Source: Halopolyspora algeriensis
GTDB taxonomy: Bacteria > Actinomycetota > Actinomycetes > Mycobacteriales > Pseudonocardiaceae
NCBI RefSeq assembly: GCF_003337235.1
Contig: NZ_QPJC01000008.1
Span: forward strand, 124,001-188,000
DNA: 64,000 bases
Reading direction: 5' to 3'
Part shown: piece after piece, positions 24,698 to 35,464 of the stretch
How the letters are laid out: every line of letters starts with the position of its first letter
Numbering within the stretch: the stretch's first letter is position 1
Translations under genes and position numbers: made by a program
The notes under the pieces: generated by a model
What the model was told of the DNA's origin: nothing
Seen by the model: the letters and a program-made list of their open reading frames with translations, nothing else
Databases searched by the model: none

Positions 24698-26905
24698 TCA
24701 GCGAGCCGCGGCGTCCGAGGTCGCGGTGTCCAGGGCCGCGGCATCCAGGCGGCGCAGTGCTCCCCGGACCACTTCCGGGTCCTGGGTCGCCCAGAACGGC
24801 GGCAGCGAAGCACGCAGGAAGCTGCTGTATCGAGCGGTGGCCAGCCGCGGATCGAGCACCGCGATGACCCCGCGGTCGTGGGAGGAACGCAACAACCGGC
24901 CCGCACCCTGCGCCAGCAGGAGCGCCGCGTGGGTGCCCGCCACGGTGAGGAACCCGTTGCCGCCGTGCGCCGACACGGCCCGCTGCCGGGCGGAGGCCAG
25001 CGGATCGTCCGGGCGGGGGAACGGGATCCGGTCCATGACCACCAGTTGCAGTGACTCGCCGGGCACGTCGACTCCCTGCCACAGCGACAACGTGCCGAAC
25101 AGACAGGTCGCCGGATCTTCGGCGAACCGATTCACCAGCAGCGCGGTCGTGTCCTCGCCCTGGCACAGCACCGGAGTCGCAAGCCGTTCCCGGAGTGCTT
25201 CGCCGGCTTGTTGCGCCGCCCGCATCGACGAGAACAGTCCCAGTGTGCGCCCGCCGGCGGCCTGCACGAGTTCGGTCAGCTCGTCCACGTACTCGGGTGG
25301 CAACTCACCGGGGCCTCGTGGTGGCAGATGCCGGGCGATGTAGAGGATGCCGCTGCGCCGGTAGTCGAACGGCGAACCCACGTCCAGACCGGTCCAGGTC
25401 ACCTCGCCGGTGTCCGAGGGCGGCTCCTTGGCCCCGGCCGTATCCGTGGCAGGTCGTGCCGCCTGCTGCGGCGGAAGCCCCCACTGCCGCGCCAGGGTGT
25501 CGAACGAGCCGCCGAGGGCGAGAGTCGCCGAGGTCAGCACGGTGGTGCGTTGCCCGAACATCCGTTCCCGGAGCAGCCCGCCCACGCCCAGCGGCGCGAC
25601 TTTCAGGGAAGGTGGACGGTTGGTGTCCCCGGTGATCCAGACGACATCGCGCCGGTCGCCTTCCTCCTCGCCGAAAGCCTCCAGCAGCCGTACCGCGATG
25701 TCGTGAACCTCTTCGGTCGGCGCCAGCGCCAGTTTGCGTGCGGTCCCGCTTTCGACGTCCTCCGTGCGCTCCGGACCCAACGCGGTGATGCAGGCCGCGG
25801 CGGCGTCGCGCACCGCGCTCAGGGTTCCGGCCAGGTCGCGGGGCATCTCGTCGAGCCGCTGCGGCCGGGAGTCGGCGAGCACGAGTTCCAGCCCGTCACC
25901 CGCCTCGTCCAGCCGATCGGCGATTTCCTGGTCGATGGCCCGCCCGCAGCGGCGTGCGGCGAGTTTGGCCGTGCTCGCCGAGAGCTCACCGGTCGCTGCC
26001 GAGGTCACACGATCGACGAGGTCGTGTGCCTCGTCGACCATGACCACGTCGTGCTCGGGCAGTACCGGGCGGTCGTCCAGGGCATCGATGGCCAGCAGCG
26101 CATGGTTGGTGACGACGATGTCGGCACGGCCCGCCTCGCTCCTGGCGTGCTCGGCGAAGCAGTCGGTGCCGACTGGGCAGCGGTGCGCGCCCAGGCATTC
26201 CTTCGCCGTGACCGACACCTGCCGCCACGCCTGCTCGGACACGCCCGGCACGAGTTCGTCCCGATCGCCCGTCTCGGTTTCCGACGACCACTCGTGCAGC
26301 CGCTTGACCTGGCGTTCCAGCGCCGAGGCAGCGAAGGGGTCGAACAGAGCGGACTCGTCGGGTTCCTCCGGGGCGTTGCCGTGCAGCCGGTTCAGGCACA
26401 GGTAGTTCCGCCGACCCTTGAGGATGGCGAACGTGGGCCTGCGCCCGAGCGCCTCCGCCAGGGCGGTGACCAGTCGGGGGAGGTCGCGGTCCACGAGCTG
26501 GCTCTGCAGCGCGATCGTCGACGTCGAGATCACGATCGTGGCCCCGGAGGTCACCGCGTGCCGGAGCGCCGGGACCAGGTAGGCCAGCGACTTGCCGGTC
26601 CCGGTGCCCGCCTGCACCGCGAGATGTTCCCCGGAGGCGATCGCGTGCTCGACCGCCTCGGCCATGGCGGTCTGCCCGCTGCGCTGCGAACCGCCGACGG
26701 CTTCCACCGCGATCGCCAGCAGTGTGAGCAGGTCGGCGGCGCGGCCGTTGCCCGCCGGGGCAGCATCGCCGCCGGAGGGATCGTCGTGGGAGCCTCCGCC
26801 ATCGCTGCCCGGAGAGAGGGCACCGGCGAGTTCCGGGGGAAGCTCGTCGTGCTCATCGGGTTCGAAGACACCGGGGTCGGACCATCGCGGAACGGAAGCG
26901 GGCAC
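24698..26905 (-). CDS. dinG: DinG-type ATP-dependent DNA helicase
   Basis: Superfamily 2 helicase related to DinG/XPD that unwinds DNA in repair. The 735 residues include motif I AGTGTGKSLAYLVPAL, Ia ISTSTIALQSQLVDRDLPRL, the DEAH box MVDEAHDLVDR, motif III TVLTSATLALGG, motif V TLSLWQGVDVPG and motif VI QGAGRLLRSSHDRG. Four Cys in the lid region (CLGAHRCPVGTDCF and an upstream CLNRLHG) may bind an Fe-S cluster as in XPD-type enzymes. The GTG at 26905 is the best start but lacks a strong ribosome site. It lies downstream of pncB-pncA across a 237-bp repeat element; the same neighbours occur in mycobacteria. Confidence 0.9.
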   Translation of the reverse strand: MPASVPRWSDPGVFEPDEHDELPPELAGALSPGSDGGGSHDDPSGGDAAPAGNGRAADLLTLLAIAVEAVGGSQRSGQTAMAEAVEHAIASGEHLAVQAGTGTGKSLAYLVPALRHAVTSGATIVISTSTIALQSQLVDRDLPRLVTALAEALGRRPTFAILKGRRNYLCLNRLHGNAPEEPDESALFDPFAASALERQVKRLHEWSSETETGDRDELVPGVSEQAWRQVSVTAKECLGAHRCPVGTDCFAEHARSEAGRADIVVTNHALLAIDALDDRPVLPEHDVVMVDEAHDLVDRVTSAATGELSASTAKLAARRCGRAIDQEIADRLDEAGDGLELVLADSRPQRLDEMPRDLAGTLSAVRDAAAACITALGPERTEDVESGTARKLALAPTEEVHDIAVRLLEAFGEEEGDRRDVVWITGDTNRPPSLKVAPLGVGGLLRERMFGQRTTVLTSATLALGGSFDTLARQWGLPPQQAARPATDTAGAKEPPSDTGEVTWTGLDVGSPFDYRRSGILYIARHLPPRGPGELPPEYVDELTELVQAAGGRTLGLFSSMRAAQQAGEALRERLATPVLCQGEDTTALLVNRFAEDPATCLFGTLSLWQGVDVPGESLQLVVMDRIPFPRPDDPLASARQRAVSAHGGNGFLTVAGTHAALLLAQGAGRLLRSSHDRGVIAVLDPRLATARYSSFLRASLPPFWATQDPEVVRGALRRLDAAALDTATSDAAAR

Positions 26906-26947
26906 GCCCGCACACGCTACCGCCCCACCTCGATTTGGAGGATGCGC

Positions 26948-27184
26948 GGTCGGTTTGCGCAAGGGTGCGGGTGGCGGAACCTCCGGCTGCGCCTCGCTGC
27001 GCCGAGCCCCGACATCAGGTAGGTTGCTACATCACGTCGGGACTGTCCTCGCGAGGCTGTGCGGCGAGAACCCGCGGGGGCACGCCGACTGCGTACGTGG
27101 CTGAAAGCGGCTCCACGCCGCTTGCCGAAGCGACCGCAAACAGCCGGCCAGTCGGTCCCACCCGCACCGCTACGCAAACCGACC
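26948..27184. repeat. 237-bp inverted-repeat element upstream of dinG
   Basis: 27-base arms at 26948-26974 and 27158-27184 are inverted copies differing at 3 positions (core GGTCGGTTTGCG and GGTGCGGGTGG). Between them are further small hairpins: CGGA/TCCG near 26977, the conserved 34-nt hairpin at 27008-27041 and AAGCGGC/GCCGCTT at 27105-27123. There is no open frame of interest and no clear target-site duplication. It fills the whole gap between pncA and dinG. A MITE-like element or a long structured RNA are both possible. Confidence 0.65.
27008..27041. repeat. 34-nt structured hairpin repeat, copy 2
   Basis: Outer stem CCCGAC/GTCGGG, internal loop ATCAG/ATCAC, inner stem GTAG/CTAC and tetraloop GTTG. 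Internal loop and inner stem are identical to the copy at 7109-7142, while three outer pairs differ with pairing preserved. This copy is embedded in the 237-bp element upstream of dinG. Confidence 0.7.
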
Positions 27185-27194
27185 CACACACCTT

Positions 27195-27749
27195 TCAAGC
27201 CACGACGGGGTCGCCGACGAGGGTCACCCCCGCCTGCCGCAGCTCGTCCAGCGCGGCATCGACGCTCGAACGGGAAACACCGGCGGTGAGCCCCAGCAGC
27301 ACACTCGTGGCGAAGCCCTCGCGGGCCGCGTCCAGCGCGGTGGCGCGCACGCAGTGATCGGTGGCGATGCCGACGACGTCCACCCGGTCCACCTCGTGAC
27401 CGGCCAGCCACCGGGCGAGGCCGTTGCCCTCGAACCCGGAGTAGCCGTCGCTGTACTGGCCCTTGGAGAACACCGCCTGCACCGGGGCGACGTCGAGTTC
27501 CGGGTGGAACGCCGCGCCCGCGGTCGCCGCGACGCAGTGCACCGGCCACGAGCGCACGAAATCCGGCTCGTCGCTGAAGTGCCCGCCCGGATCGATGTGG
27601 TAGTCGCGGGTGGCCACGATGTGGTCGTGGTTCGTCCGGGCCATGTGCTCCGAGATGGCCCCGGCCACTCCCGCGCCGCCGGGGACGGCCAGGGCGCCGC
27701 CCTCGCAGAAGTCGTTCTGCACGTCGACGACGATCAGTGCCTTGCTCAT
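27195..27749 (-). CDS. pncA: nicotinamidase
   Basis: Deamidates nicotinamide to nicotinate for NAD salvage. The 184-residue protein has the catalytic Asp in IVVDVQNDFCEGG (Asp near 9), the metal-site sequence ATRDYHIDPGGHFS and the nucleophile Cys in GIATDHCVRATALDA (about 139). The cis-peptide region is VDVVGIATDH. The ATG at 27749 follows GGGAGACGGG. It starts 32 bases after the pncB stop, so both nicotinate-salvage steps are co-transcribed. Confidence 0.93.
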   Translation of the reverse strand: MSKALIVVDVQNDFCEGGALAVPGGAGVAGAISEHMARTNHDHIVATRDYHIDPGGHFSDEPDFVRSWPVHCVAATAGAAFHPELDVAPVQAVFSKGQYSDGYSGFEGNGLARWLAGHEVDRVDVVGIATDHCVRATALDAAREGFATSVLLGLTAGVSRSSVDAALDELRQAGVTLVGDPVVA

Positions 27750-27781
27750 CCCGTCTCCCGCCCTCGGTCCTTCGGGTGATG

Positions 27782-29086
27782 TCAGGTGCTGTGCTCCGCG
27801 TCGGCGAACACCGTCGGGATCGCCGGCTCGCCCGCGGACAGTTTCAGGCCCTCCCACGGCACGCTCACCAGCGCATGCCTGAGCCGCTGCCGATTGTCCT
27901 CCAGTGTGGGCAGATCATCGACCCGTTCACCATCGCGCATCAGCGGGATCTGCATGAAGCGATCGTGGGGGCCCGCCTTCGGCGGAGCGGCATCCGATGC
28001 CCGGTACACGACCTCCTCGATCGCGGTTCCGGTGTCCTTGTGCGTGCGCAGAGCGCCCTTGTGGCCCCCGCGCGACTCCTTGTGCGAGCTGCGCTTGGCC
28101 ACCGGCCTTCCCTCGACCTCGACGAGCTTGTAGACCATGCCCGCCGTGGGAGCTCCCGAACCGGTCACCAGCGAGGTGCCCACCCCGTAGCCGTCCACGG
28201 GTTCGGCACGCAGCGAGGCGATGGCGTACTCGTCCAGGTCTCCCGAGACCACGATGCGGGTGCCCGTGGCACCGAGCGAGTCGAGCTGCTCGCGCGCCTG
28301 CCTGGCCAGTACCCCCACGTCGCCGGAGTCGATCCGGATCGCACCCAGCCCCGTCCCGGCGACGTCGACGGCCGTGTCGATACCCCGGGAGATGTCGTAG
28401 GTGTCCACCAGCAGGGCCGTGCCGGTGCCCAGGGCCGCGACCTGGGCCTCGAAGGCGGAGCGCTCCGAATCGTGCAGCAACGTGAACGAGTGCGCCGAGG
28501 TACCCGCTGTGGGGATGCCGTAGCGGTGTCCGGCCTGCAGGTTCGAGGTGGCCGTGAAGCCGGCGAGGTAGGCGGCGCGCGCGGCGGCGACCGCGGACTC
28601 CTCGTGAGTGCGCCGGGACCCCATCTCGATGAGGCGGCGGCCGTTGGCGGCCGAGACCATCCGTGTCGCTGCCGCCGCGATCGCACTGTCGTGGTTGAGG
28701 ATCGACAGGATCACCGTTTCCAGCAGGACGGCCTCGGCGAATGTCGCTCGCACCGTCAGCACCGGTGATCCGGGGAAGTACAACTCTCCCTCGGGATAGC
28801 CGTCGATCCGGCCGCGGAAGCGGTGGTCCCGCAGCCAGGACAGGGCCTCCTCGTCGCAGATCCGGCCCAGTGCCTGCAGCTCGGCGTCGCCGAAGCGGAA
28901 GTTCTCGATCGCCTCGAGCAGCCGCTCGATCCCGCCGACCACGCCGTACCGGCGACCGTCGGGCAGGCGCCGGGCGAACACCTCGAACGTGCATTCGCGA
29001 TCGGCGGTCCCGTCGCGCAGTGCGCCGGCGAGCATGGTCAACTCGTAGTGATCGGTGAACAGCGCCGTACTGGCTGGATCGGTCAT
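27782..29086 (-). CDS. pncB: nicotinate phosphoribosyltransferase
   Basis: Makes nicotinate mononucleotide from nicotinate and PRPP in the Preiss-Handler pathway. The 434-residue protein starts [19 protein letters not shown] with the conserved TDxYELTM. The family's autophosphorylated His is expected in [20 protein letters not shown], and the PRPP-binding part includes [19 protein letters not shown]. The ATG at 29086 is clear. It is divergent from clpS across 74 bases, as pncB1 (Rv1330c) and clpS (Rv1331) are in M. tuberculosis. Confidence 0.93.
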   Translation of the reverse strand: MTDPASTALFTDHYELTMLAGALRDGTADRECTFEVFARRLPDGRRYGVVGGIERLLEAIENFRFGDAELQALGRICDEEALSWLRDHRFRGRIDGYPEGELYFPGSPVLTVRATFAEAVLLETVILSILNHDSAIAAAATRMVSAANGRRLIEMGSRRTHEESAVAAARAAYLAGFTATSNLQAGHRYGIPTAGTSAHSFTLLHDSERSAFEAQVAALGTGTALLVDTYDISRGIDTAVDVAGTGLGAIRIDSGDVGVLARQAREQLDSLGATGTRIVVSGDLDEYAIASLRAEPVDGYGVGTSLVTGSGAPTAGMVYKLVEVEGRPVAKRSSHKESRGGHKGALRTHKDTGTAIEEVVYRASDAAPPKAGPHDRFMQIPLMRDGERVDDLPTLEDNRQRLRHALVSVPWEGLKLSAGEPAIPTVFADAEHST

Positions 29087-29160
29087 GCCCGAGAGGTTAC
29101 GGGTTTTCGGATGTTCCTGTGGTCGGCATCCTGCTCGGGGCCCCGTGCGAAAATGACGGT

Positions 29161-29454
29161 ATGACCTCGCCCGCCGAAGTGGAGCGCGTACAACCTCAGC
29201 CGGAGGAAGCCGCCTTCGAGGACCGGCCGTGGGTGACCGTGGTCTGGAACGATCCGGTCAACCTGATGTCCTACGTGACCTACGTGCTGCAGAAGATCTT
29301 CGGTTACAGCAAGGATCATGCCACGAAGCTCATGCTGGACGTGCACAACAAGGGCAAGGCGGCGGTGTCCTCCGGTTCGAAGGAAAAGGTGGAGGCCGAC
29401 GTGGCGAAGTTGCACGCCGCGGGCCTGTGGGCAACGATGCAGAAGGACTCATGA
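29161..29454 (+). CDS. clpS: ClpS adaptor protein
   Basis: Delivers N-end-rule substrates to the ClpAP/ClpCP protease. The 97 residues show the family core: [20 protein letters not shown] (D and N for substrate binding), [20 protein letters not shown] and the closing [20 protein letters not shown]. An N-terminal flexible tail of about 22 residues precedes the fold. The ATG at 29161 gives standard length. Its stop overlaps the start of the next gene (ATGA). Confidence 0.95.
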   Translation: MTSPAEVERVQPQPEEAAFEDRPWVTVVWNDPVNLMSYVTYVLQKIFGYSKDHATKLMLDVHNKGKAAVSSGSKEKVEADVAKLHAAGLWATMQKDS

Positions 29455-30014
29455 ACGGCTGGACACGCAAGAACGGGCATCTGCGAGCCGAGTTCGCCCC
29501 CCAGGAAGCTGCGGTGATTCGTGGTCTGGTCGGCCAGATCAAGGACATGCTCGCCGCGCGTGCCGACGAGGCGCCTGTGGACGAGCTGACCGAGCTCACC
29601 GGTATCCGCACCGGGCCGGCCACGCCTCCGGAGGATCGGGTGCTCGGTCGGCTGCTGCCCGATTTCTACCGGAGCGACCCGGAAACCGGTGAGTCCGATG
29701 AGGAGGAGACCGGCGCCGCGGGTGCGATGCGCTCGTTGCACGAGCCGGAACTGCTGGAACTCAAAACCGGTGTGGCGGCCACGGTCCTGGAGACCTGCCC
29801 CCCGGAGGGCGGCACGGTGAAACTGACCGAGGAACAGGCGGACAGCTGGATGTCGGCGATCAACGATGTCCGGTTGGCCCTGGGCACCGCGTTGGACATC
29901 GACGAGGACATGCCCGACGAGTTGCCCGAGGACGATCTTCGCCGGGAGCATCTCAACGTGTACCAGTGGCTGACCTGGGTGCAGGACAACCTGGTGGAGG
30001 CCATGAGCTCGTAG
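29451..30014 (+). CDS. DUF2017 family protein
   Basis: Cytoplasmic 187-residue protein of unknown function, typically found beside clpS in Actinobacteria (Rv1332 position). Recognisable parts are [20 protein letters not shown] near the start, an acidic linker [10 protein letters not shown] (about 84-93) and the helical end [19 protein letters not shown]. Overlap with clpS suggests translational coupling. A role connected with ClpS or regulated proteolysis is guessed only from context. Confidence 0.8.
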   Translation: MNGWTRKNGHLRAEFAPQEAAVIRGLVGQIKDMLAARADEAPVDELTELTGIRTGPATPPEDRVLGRLLPDFYRSDPETGESDEEETGAAGAMRSLHEPELLELKTGVAATVLETCPPEGGTVKLTEEQADSWMSAINDVRLALGTALDIDEDMPDELPEDDLRREHLNVYQWLTWVQDNLVEAMSS

Positions 30015-30053
30015 TATCTCCTCCAGAATGACTCGCGTAGCGGCTCGGGTGGT

Positions 30054-30079
30054 GGGCGAGCGGCTCGCGCCGCTTGCCC
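30054..30079 (+). terminator. hairpin after DUF2017 gene
   Basis: GGGCGAGCGGC and GCCGCTTGCCC form an 11-bp stem (one G-T pair) with a 4-base loop, 40 bases after the stop and before the P1 peptidase. The arm resembles AAGCGGC/GCCGCTT inside the 237-bp element at 27105. It may be a terminator or a member of the same dispersed repeat family. Confidence 0.5.
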
Positions 30080-30116
30080 GACGGTGGTTGCGTGCGATTC
30101 GAGGAGGCCGGTGTAC

Positions 30117-31184
30117 GTGGTGGTCGGTGGCAATCCGGGTCGGCTGAATGCGATCGTCGACGTCGACGGCGTGCGGGTGGGTCACCACCATCGCCTGGAC
30201 GAGCGGTGGGCGACGGGGACCAGTGCCGTGGTGACCCCGGAAGGAGCGGCCGCGGCGGTCGACGTCCGCGGTGGCGGCCCCGGTACTCGGGAGACCGACG
30301 TCCTGCACCCCACCCACCTCGTGCAGCAGGTGCACGCCATCGTCCTCACGGGCGGGAGCGCCTATGGACTGGCCGCCGCCAACGGCGCCATGCGATGGCT
30401 CGCCGAGCGCGGGCACGGCTTTCCCGTCGGTGCGACCCCGCACGAGGTGGTACCGATCGTTCCCGCCGCCGTGCTGTTCGACCTGCCGATGGGGCAGTGG
30501 GGCAACCGGCCCGACGCGACGTTCGGGTATGCCGCCTGCGACGCGGCCACTGCGTCCGAGCTCCGCCAGGGCAACGTCGGGGCGGGCACCGGCGCGGTCG
30601 CCGGAAGTGTGAAGGGCGGTATCGGCACGGCCAGTACCGTTCTGAGCGGCGAGATTTCCGCCGCGGGCGCCACCGTCGGTGCGCTGGTCGCGGTCAACTC
30701 CTCGGGCTCGGTGATCGACCCGGCCACCGGGCTGCCGTGGGCGGCGGAGCTGGAGCTGGACGGTGAGTTCGGCCTGCGCCGGCCCGACGGCGCCGAGGTC
30801 GAGGCGGCGCGCGAGCGTGCTGCCCGGCGCCCCGCGCGCCATGGCACGGCGGCGCGGCCGTTGAACACCACGATCGGCGCCGTGGCCACCGATGTCACCT
30901 TGAACAAGGCGGAGTGTCACCGCCTGGCCGTGGCCGCCCACGATGGGCTCGCCCGGGCGGTCAGGCCCGCGCATGCGATGACCGACGGGGACACGGTCTT
31001 CGCGCTCTCCACCGGTCGCACCCCGGGGCCGGGCAGCCGGGAAAGCTGGGCGGGCACGCTCGACGAGCTCTGCGCCGCCGCTGCCGACACCGTATCGCGT
31101 GCGATCGTGCACGCCGTGCTGGCGGCCGATCCCGTCGGCGACGTGATCGGCTACACGCACCTCTACCGCTCGGCTCGGGAATGA
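30117..31184 (+). CDS. P1 (DmpA) family N-terminal nucleophile hydrolase
   Basis: Aminopeptidase-like enzyme of the DmpA/P1 family (Rv1333 position), cleaving itself before a Thr/Ser to form two chains. The 355 residues include VDGVRVGHHH near the start, HAIVLTGGSAYGLAAANGAM (about 60-80) and the autocleavage segment LNTTIGAVATDVTLNKAE (about 248), where the second Thr is the likely nucleophile. The physiological peptide or amide substrate is unknown. The GTG at 30117 is 9 bases from GGAGG; a GTG at 30111 is only 3 bases away and less likely. Confidence 0.82.
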   Translation: MVVGGNPGRLNAIVDVDGVRVGHHHRLDERWATGTSAVVTPEGAAAAVDVRGGGPGTRETDVLHPTHLVQQVHAIVLTGGSAYGLAAANGAMRWLAERGHGFPVGATPHEVVPIVPAAVLFDLPMGQWGNRPDATFGYAACDAATASELRQGNVGAGTGAVAGSVKGGIGTASTVLSGEISAAGATVGALVAVNSSGSVIDPATGLPWAAELELDGEFGLRRPDGAEVEAARERAARRPARHGTAARPLNTTIGAVATDVTLNKAECHRLAVAAHDGLARAVRPAHAMTDGDTVFALSTGRTPGPGSRESWAGTLDELCAAAADTVSRAIVHAVLAADPVGDVIGYTHLYRSARE

Positions 31185-31233
31185 AGCAAGGTCGGATAGC
31201 GTTACATGCACAGCGTTGCATGCTGAAAGGTCC

Positions 31234-31264
31234 CACCGGGATTTCACATGGTGAGAGCCCGGTG
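31234..31264 (+). promoter_or_regulatory. nested hairpin upstream of mec
   Basis: CACCGGG (31234-31240) pairs with CCCGGTG (31258-31264), and inside it TCAC pairs with GTGA around an ATG loop. The structure ends 23 bases before the chosen mec start. It could terminate the P1 peptidase transcript or act in the mec leader. I know no riboswitch of this shape. Confidence 0.45.
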
Positions 31265-31287
31265 ACTCATTTCGTAGGATGGTGTCT

Positions 31288-31743
31288 GTGCTGGTGATCC
31301 GACGCGACCTCGTGGATGCGATGGTCGCGCATGCTCGACGGGACCACCCGGACGAGGCGTGCGGTGTGATAGCCGGCCCGGAGGGGTCGGAGCGGCCGGA
31401 ACGGCTGGTCGAGATGATCAATGCCGAGCGCTCGCCGACCTTCTACCGCTTCGACTCGGGCGAGCAGCTGAAGGTGTGGCGCGAGATGGACGCTGCCGAC
31501 GAGGAACCGGTGGTGATCTACCACTCGCACACCGCCACCGAGGCGTATCCGTCCCGCACGGACGTCTCCTATGCCTTGGAACCCAACGCGCATTACGTCC
31601 TCGTGTCCACGAGAGATCCCGAAGACCACGAGCTGCGCTCCTATCGCATCGTCGACGGCGTCGTGACCGAGGAGCCGGTGGAGGTCGTCGAGTCGTACAT
31701 GTTCGCCAACACCGGCGCCGACGACATTCCCGACTGTCGGTGA
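31288..31743 (+). CDS. mec: JAMM metalloprotease Mec, CysO-processing
   Basis: Zinc isopeptidase that releases cysteine from the CysO-cysteine adduct in the thiocarboxylate route. The 151-residue protein has the JAMM motif: catalytic Glu in DEACGVIAGPEG, and the zinc residues in VVIYHSHTATEAYPSRTDV (HSHT followed by SxxD). It continues YVLVSTRDPEDHELRSYRI. I chose GTG at 31288 because homologues begin MLVIRRDLV and an AGGATGG precedes it; an ATG at 31279 adds three residues. It is followed by cysO and cysM. Here it may also trim the two residues that follow Gly-Gly in CysO. Confidence 0.88.
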   Translation: MLVIRRDLVDAMVAHARRDHPDEACGVIAGPEGSERPERLVEMINAERSPTFYRFDSGEQLKVWREMDAADEEPVVIYHSHTATEAYPSRTDVSYALEPNAHYVLVSTRDPEDHELRSYRIVDGVVTEEPVEVVESYMFANTGADDIPDCR

Positions 31744-31756
31744 TCCCTCTTTTTTC

Positions 31757-31780
31757 GAACCGGCCGCGGCCGGCCGGTTC
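31757..31780 (+). terminator. hairpin between mec and cysO
   Basis: GAACCGGCC (31757-31765) and GGCCGGTTC (31772-31780) form a 9-bp stem with a 6-base loop, 13 bases after the mec stop. No T-run follows. It may attenuate read-through into cysO or stabilise transcript ends. Confidence 0.4.
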
Positions 31781-31842
31781 AGCGCGCTCGGCGCGAGCGA
31801 GCTCGTCGTTGTCCATTCTTGTAGTGCACAGGAGGTTCCACC

Positions 31843-33100
<1,258 letters not shown>

Positions 33101-33104
33101 TTGT

Positions 33105-33134
33105 TCCGCCGCGCCCCGTCGAGGGCGCGGCGGA
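33105..33134 (+). terminator. hairpin after cysM
   Basis: TCCGCCGCGCCC (33105-33116) and GGGCGCGGCGGA (33123-33134) form a perfect 12-bp stem with a 6-base loop, 5 bases after the cysM stop. There is no U-tract. It is a likely terminator of the mec-cysO-cysM unit. Confidence 0.7.
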
Positions 33135-33200
33135 GCACCGGCGCGCAATCTCGGGGATGACCCCGAGTCGCCGGCCCTCACAGCGGCGTAATGTCGTGGT

Positions 33201-33851
33201 GTGGAAGCAGTGCCGGAGCCCTCGAGCGGTCGCCGACGAGCTCGCGTCGTGCCCGCGAAGCCGTTCGGCGCGGCCTTTGCCGTGGCCGTGTTCGTCGCCG
33301 CTCTCTACGCGCTCGAATTCCTCGACATCATCGTCCCGGTCGACCTGGAGGCCAACGGGATCTACCCGCGGGAAATCCACGGTCTGGACGGAATCCTGTG
33401 GTCCCCGCTGCTGCACGCAGGCTGGGCCCACCTGCTGGCCAACACCGTACCGATCCTCGTGCTCGGTTGGCTGACGATGGCCGGAGGAGCCCGGCAGTTC
33501 GTCGCCGTGACCGCTCTCGTGTGGATCCTCGGTGGGGTGGGCACCTGGCTGGTCGGTTCGGAGGGAAACCACATCGGTGCTTCCGGCCTGGCCTTCGGCT
33601 GGCTGGTGTTTCTCCTGGTGCGCGGGTTTTTCACCCGTAGCTTCGCGCAGATCGCGGTCGCGCTGGTGCTGTTCTTCTACTGGGGTGGCATGCTCTGGGG
33701 CGTCCTGCCGGGACGGCCCGGTGTCTCCTGGGAGGCACACCTGTTCGGTGCGCTCGGTGGGCTGCTGGCGGCTCGGCTGGTTGCGGCCGGCGACCGCAGA
33801 GCGAATACCCGCGCACGCGGGTCCCGATCCACTGGGAGAATGAGCGCGTGA
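33201..33851 (+). CDS. rhomboid family intramembrane serine protease
   Basis: Membrane protease cleaving transmembrane substrates. The 216 residues have six helices. The catalytic Ser is in [13 protein letters not shown] (GASG, about 119) and the catalytic His in [18 protein letters not shown] (about 182). [19 protein letters not shown] provides the conserved HxxxN loop helix. The GTG at 33201 begins the basic N-terminus [17 protein letters not shown]. It overlaps murI by 4 bases, in the Rv1337-Rv1338 order. Its substrate is unknown. Confidence 0.88.
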   Translation: MEAVPEPSSGRRRARVVPAKPFGAAFAVAVFVAALYALEFLDIIVPVDLEANGIYPREIHGLDGILWSPLLHAGWAHLLANTVPILVLGWLTMAGGARQFVAVTALVWILGGVGTWLVGSEGNHIGASGLAFGWLVFLLVRGFFTRSFAQIAVALVLFFYWGGMLWGVLPGRPGVSWEAHLFGALGGLLAARLVAAGDRRANTRARGSRSTGRMSA

Positions 33852-34669
33852 CGGATGCGCCGATCGGGATTTTCGACTCCGGTGTCGGCGGACTGACGGT
33901 CGCCCGCGCGATCATGGACCAACTGCCCGGCGAGCGGCTGCGCTACGTCGGCGACACCGCCCACGCCCCCTACGGGCCGCTGCCGATCGCCGAGGTGCGC
34001 AGGCACGCACTCGCGGTCGCCGACGCGCTGGTCGAGGGCGGGGTGAAGATGCTCGTGATCGCCTGCAACACCGCGTCCGCGGCCTGCCTGCGCGATGCTC
34101 GTGAACGCTACGACGTGCCCGTGGTCGAGGTGGTCCTGCCTGCCGTACGCCGGGCGGTGGCGACCACCCGCAACGGGCGCATCGGTGTGATCGGCACCAG
34201 CGCCACCATCCAGTCCCGCGCCTACGACGACGCCTTCGCCGCCGCTCCCGAGGCGGCGCTGAGCACGGTCGCCTGCCCGCGCTTCGTGGATTTCGTGGAG
34301 CGCGGTATCACCAGTGGTCGTCAGATCCTCGGACTCGCCCAGAGCTACCTGGACCCGCTGCAGCAGGCCGACATCGACACTCTCGTACTCGGCTGCACGC
34401 ACTACCCGCTGCTGACCGGGGTGCTGCAGATCGTGATGGGAGAGCAGGTCACACTGGTCTCCAGCGCGGAGGAAACCGCCAAGGACGTGGTGCGGGTGCT
34501 CACCGAGCACGACCTGTTCGCCGCAACCGCGGCCGAATCCCCGCGCGAGCACGAGTTCCGATCCACCGGGTCGCCGGAGGCGTTCGCGAAACTGGCTCGC
34601 AGATTCCTCGGTCCGGCGACGACAGCCGATGCCGGACAACTGCTCGACGTGTCACGCTCGTCGGCGTGA
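33848..34669 (+). CDS. murI: glutamate racemase
   Basis: Interconverts L- and D-glutamate to supply peptidoglycan. The 273-residue protein starts [20 protein letters not shown]. The two catalytic Cys are in [11 protein letters not shown] (about 75) and [11 protein letters not shown] (about 186). The C-terminus has an extra Ala/Ser-rich tail of about 20 residues. The GTG at 33848 overlaps the rhomboid stop, and the stop overlaps the next start (GTGA), showing a tightly coupled operon. Confidence 0.95.
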   Translation: MTDAPIGIFDSGVGGLTVARAIMDQLPGERLRYVGDTAHAPYGPLPIAEVRRHALAVADALVEGGVKMLVIACNTASAACLRDARERYDVPVVEVVLPAVRRAVATTRNGRIGVIGTSATIQSRAYDDAFAAAPEAALSTVACPRFVDFVERGITSGRQILGLAQSYLDPLQQADIDTLVLGCTHYPLLTGVLQIVMGEQVTLVSSAEETAKDVVRVLTEHDLFAATAAESPREHEFRSTGSPEAFAKLARRFLGPATTADAGQLLDVSRSSA

Positions 34670-35433
34670 AACTCACGGTACTCGGCTGCTCCGGCAGCAT
34701 CCCCGGCCCCGACTCGCCCGCCTCCGGCTACCTCCTCGAAGCCGGGGGAACTCGCATCGTGCTGGACCTGGGTAACGGCACGCTCGGCACGCTGCAGCGG
34801 TTCGCCGATCCCTTCCAGGTCGACGCCCTGCTGCTGTCACATCTGCACCCGGATCACTGCGCCGACGTCGGTGCGCTGACGGTGTTGCGGCGCTACCACC
34901 CGGACCCGCCCCGCGATCCCGTGCAGCGACGCCTGCCGGTGCTGGCCCCGCCGGAAGCCCCCGAACGGCTGGCCGCGTTGTACGCACCGTCGGCTGCCGA
35001 ACGTGCCGGAACCGATCTGTCGGATGTGTACGAGTTCCGGCCGCCCCCGGAAGAACCGGTGCACATCGGCCCGTTCGAGGTGCGTGCGTTTCCGGTGACG
35101 CACGTGTGCCCCACGTGGGGCTTCCGGATCGCGGCGGAAGGCAGGGTGCTGGCCTACACCGGTGACACCGGGCCGTGCGCGGAGCTCACCGAGCTCGCTC
35201 GTGGAGCCGATGTCCTGCTGTCCGAGGCATCGTGGGCCGACTTCGCCGAAGCACCCGACGGCCTGCACCTGTCCGGGCGCCAGGCCGCCGAGGCCGCGGA
35301 TGCGGCCGGTGCCCGGCAGCTGCTGCTCACCCACGTGCAACCGTGGGTCGAGGGGCGTGCTGTCCTCGAGGAGGCCCGCGAGCGCTTCGCTTCCGCCGAG
35401 CTGGTCGAGGCAGGCCGCACCTATACCGTTTAG
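34666..35433 (+). CDS. metallo-beta-lactamase fold phosphodiesterase (Rv1339-like)
   Basis: MBL-fold hydrolase of 255 residues. Metal-binding motifs are [15 protein letters not shown] (HxHxDH, about 58), [10 protein letters not shown], the Asp of YTGDTGPC (about 166) and the late His in LLTHVQPW. In M. tuberculosis the gene at this place (Rv1339) has been reported to degrade cyclic nucleotides, so a cAMP phosphodiesterase role is plausible. A tRNase Z-like or other phosphodiesterase activity is the alternative. The GTG at 34666 overlaps the murI stop. Confidence 0.85.
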   Translation: MKLTVLGCSGSIPGPDSPASGYLLEAGGTRIVLDLGNGTLGTLQRFADPFQVDALLLSHLHPDHCADVGALTVLRRYHPDPPRDPVQRRLPVLAPPEAPERLAALYAPSAAERAGTDLSDVYEFRPPPEEPVHIGPFEVRAFPVTHVCPTWGFRIAAEGRVLAYTGDTGPCAELTELARGADVLLSEASWADFAEAPDGLHLSGRQAAEAADAAGARQLLLTHVQPWVEGRAVLEEARERFASAELVEAGRTYTV

Positions 35434-35464
35434 GCGTGCGTGGATGTGGATCGACGTGTACAGG

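Noticed and set aside
31201-31287. Possible riboswitch upstream of mec
   Set aside because: The hairpin does not match the SAM, TPP, cobalamin or other riboswitch cores I know; kept only as a structured site.
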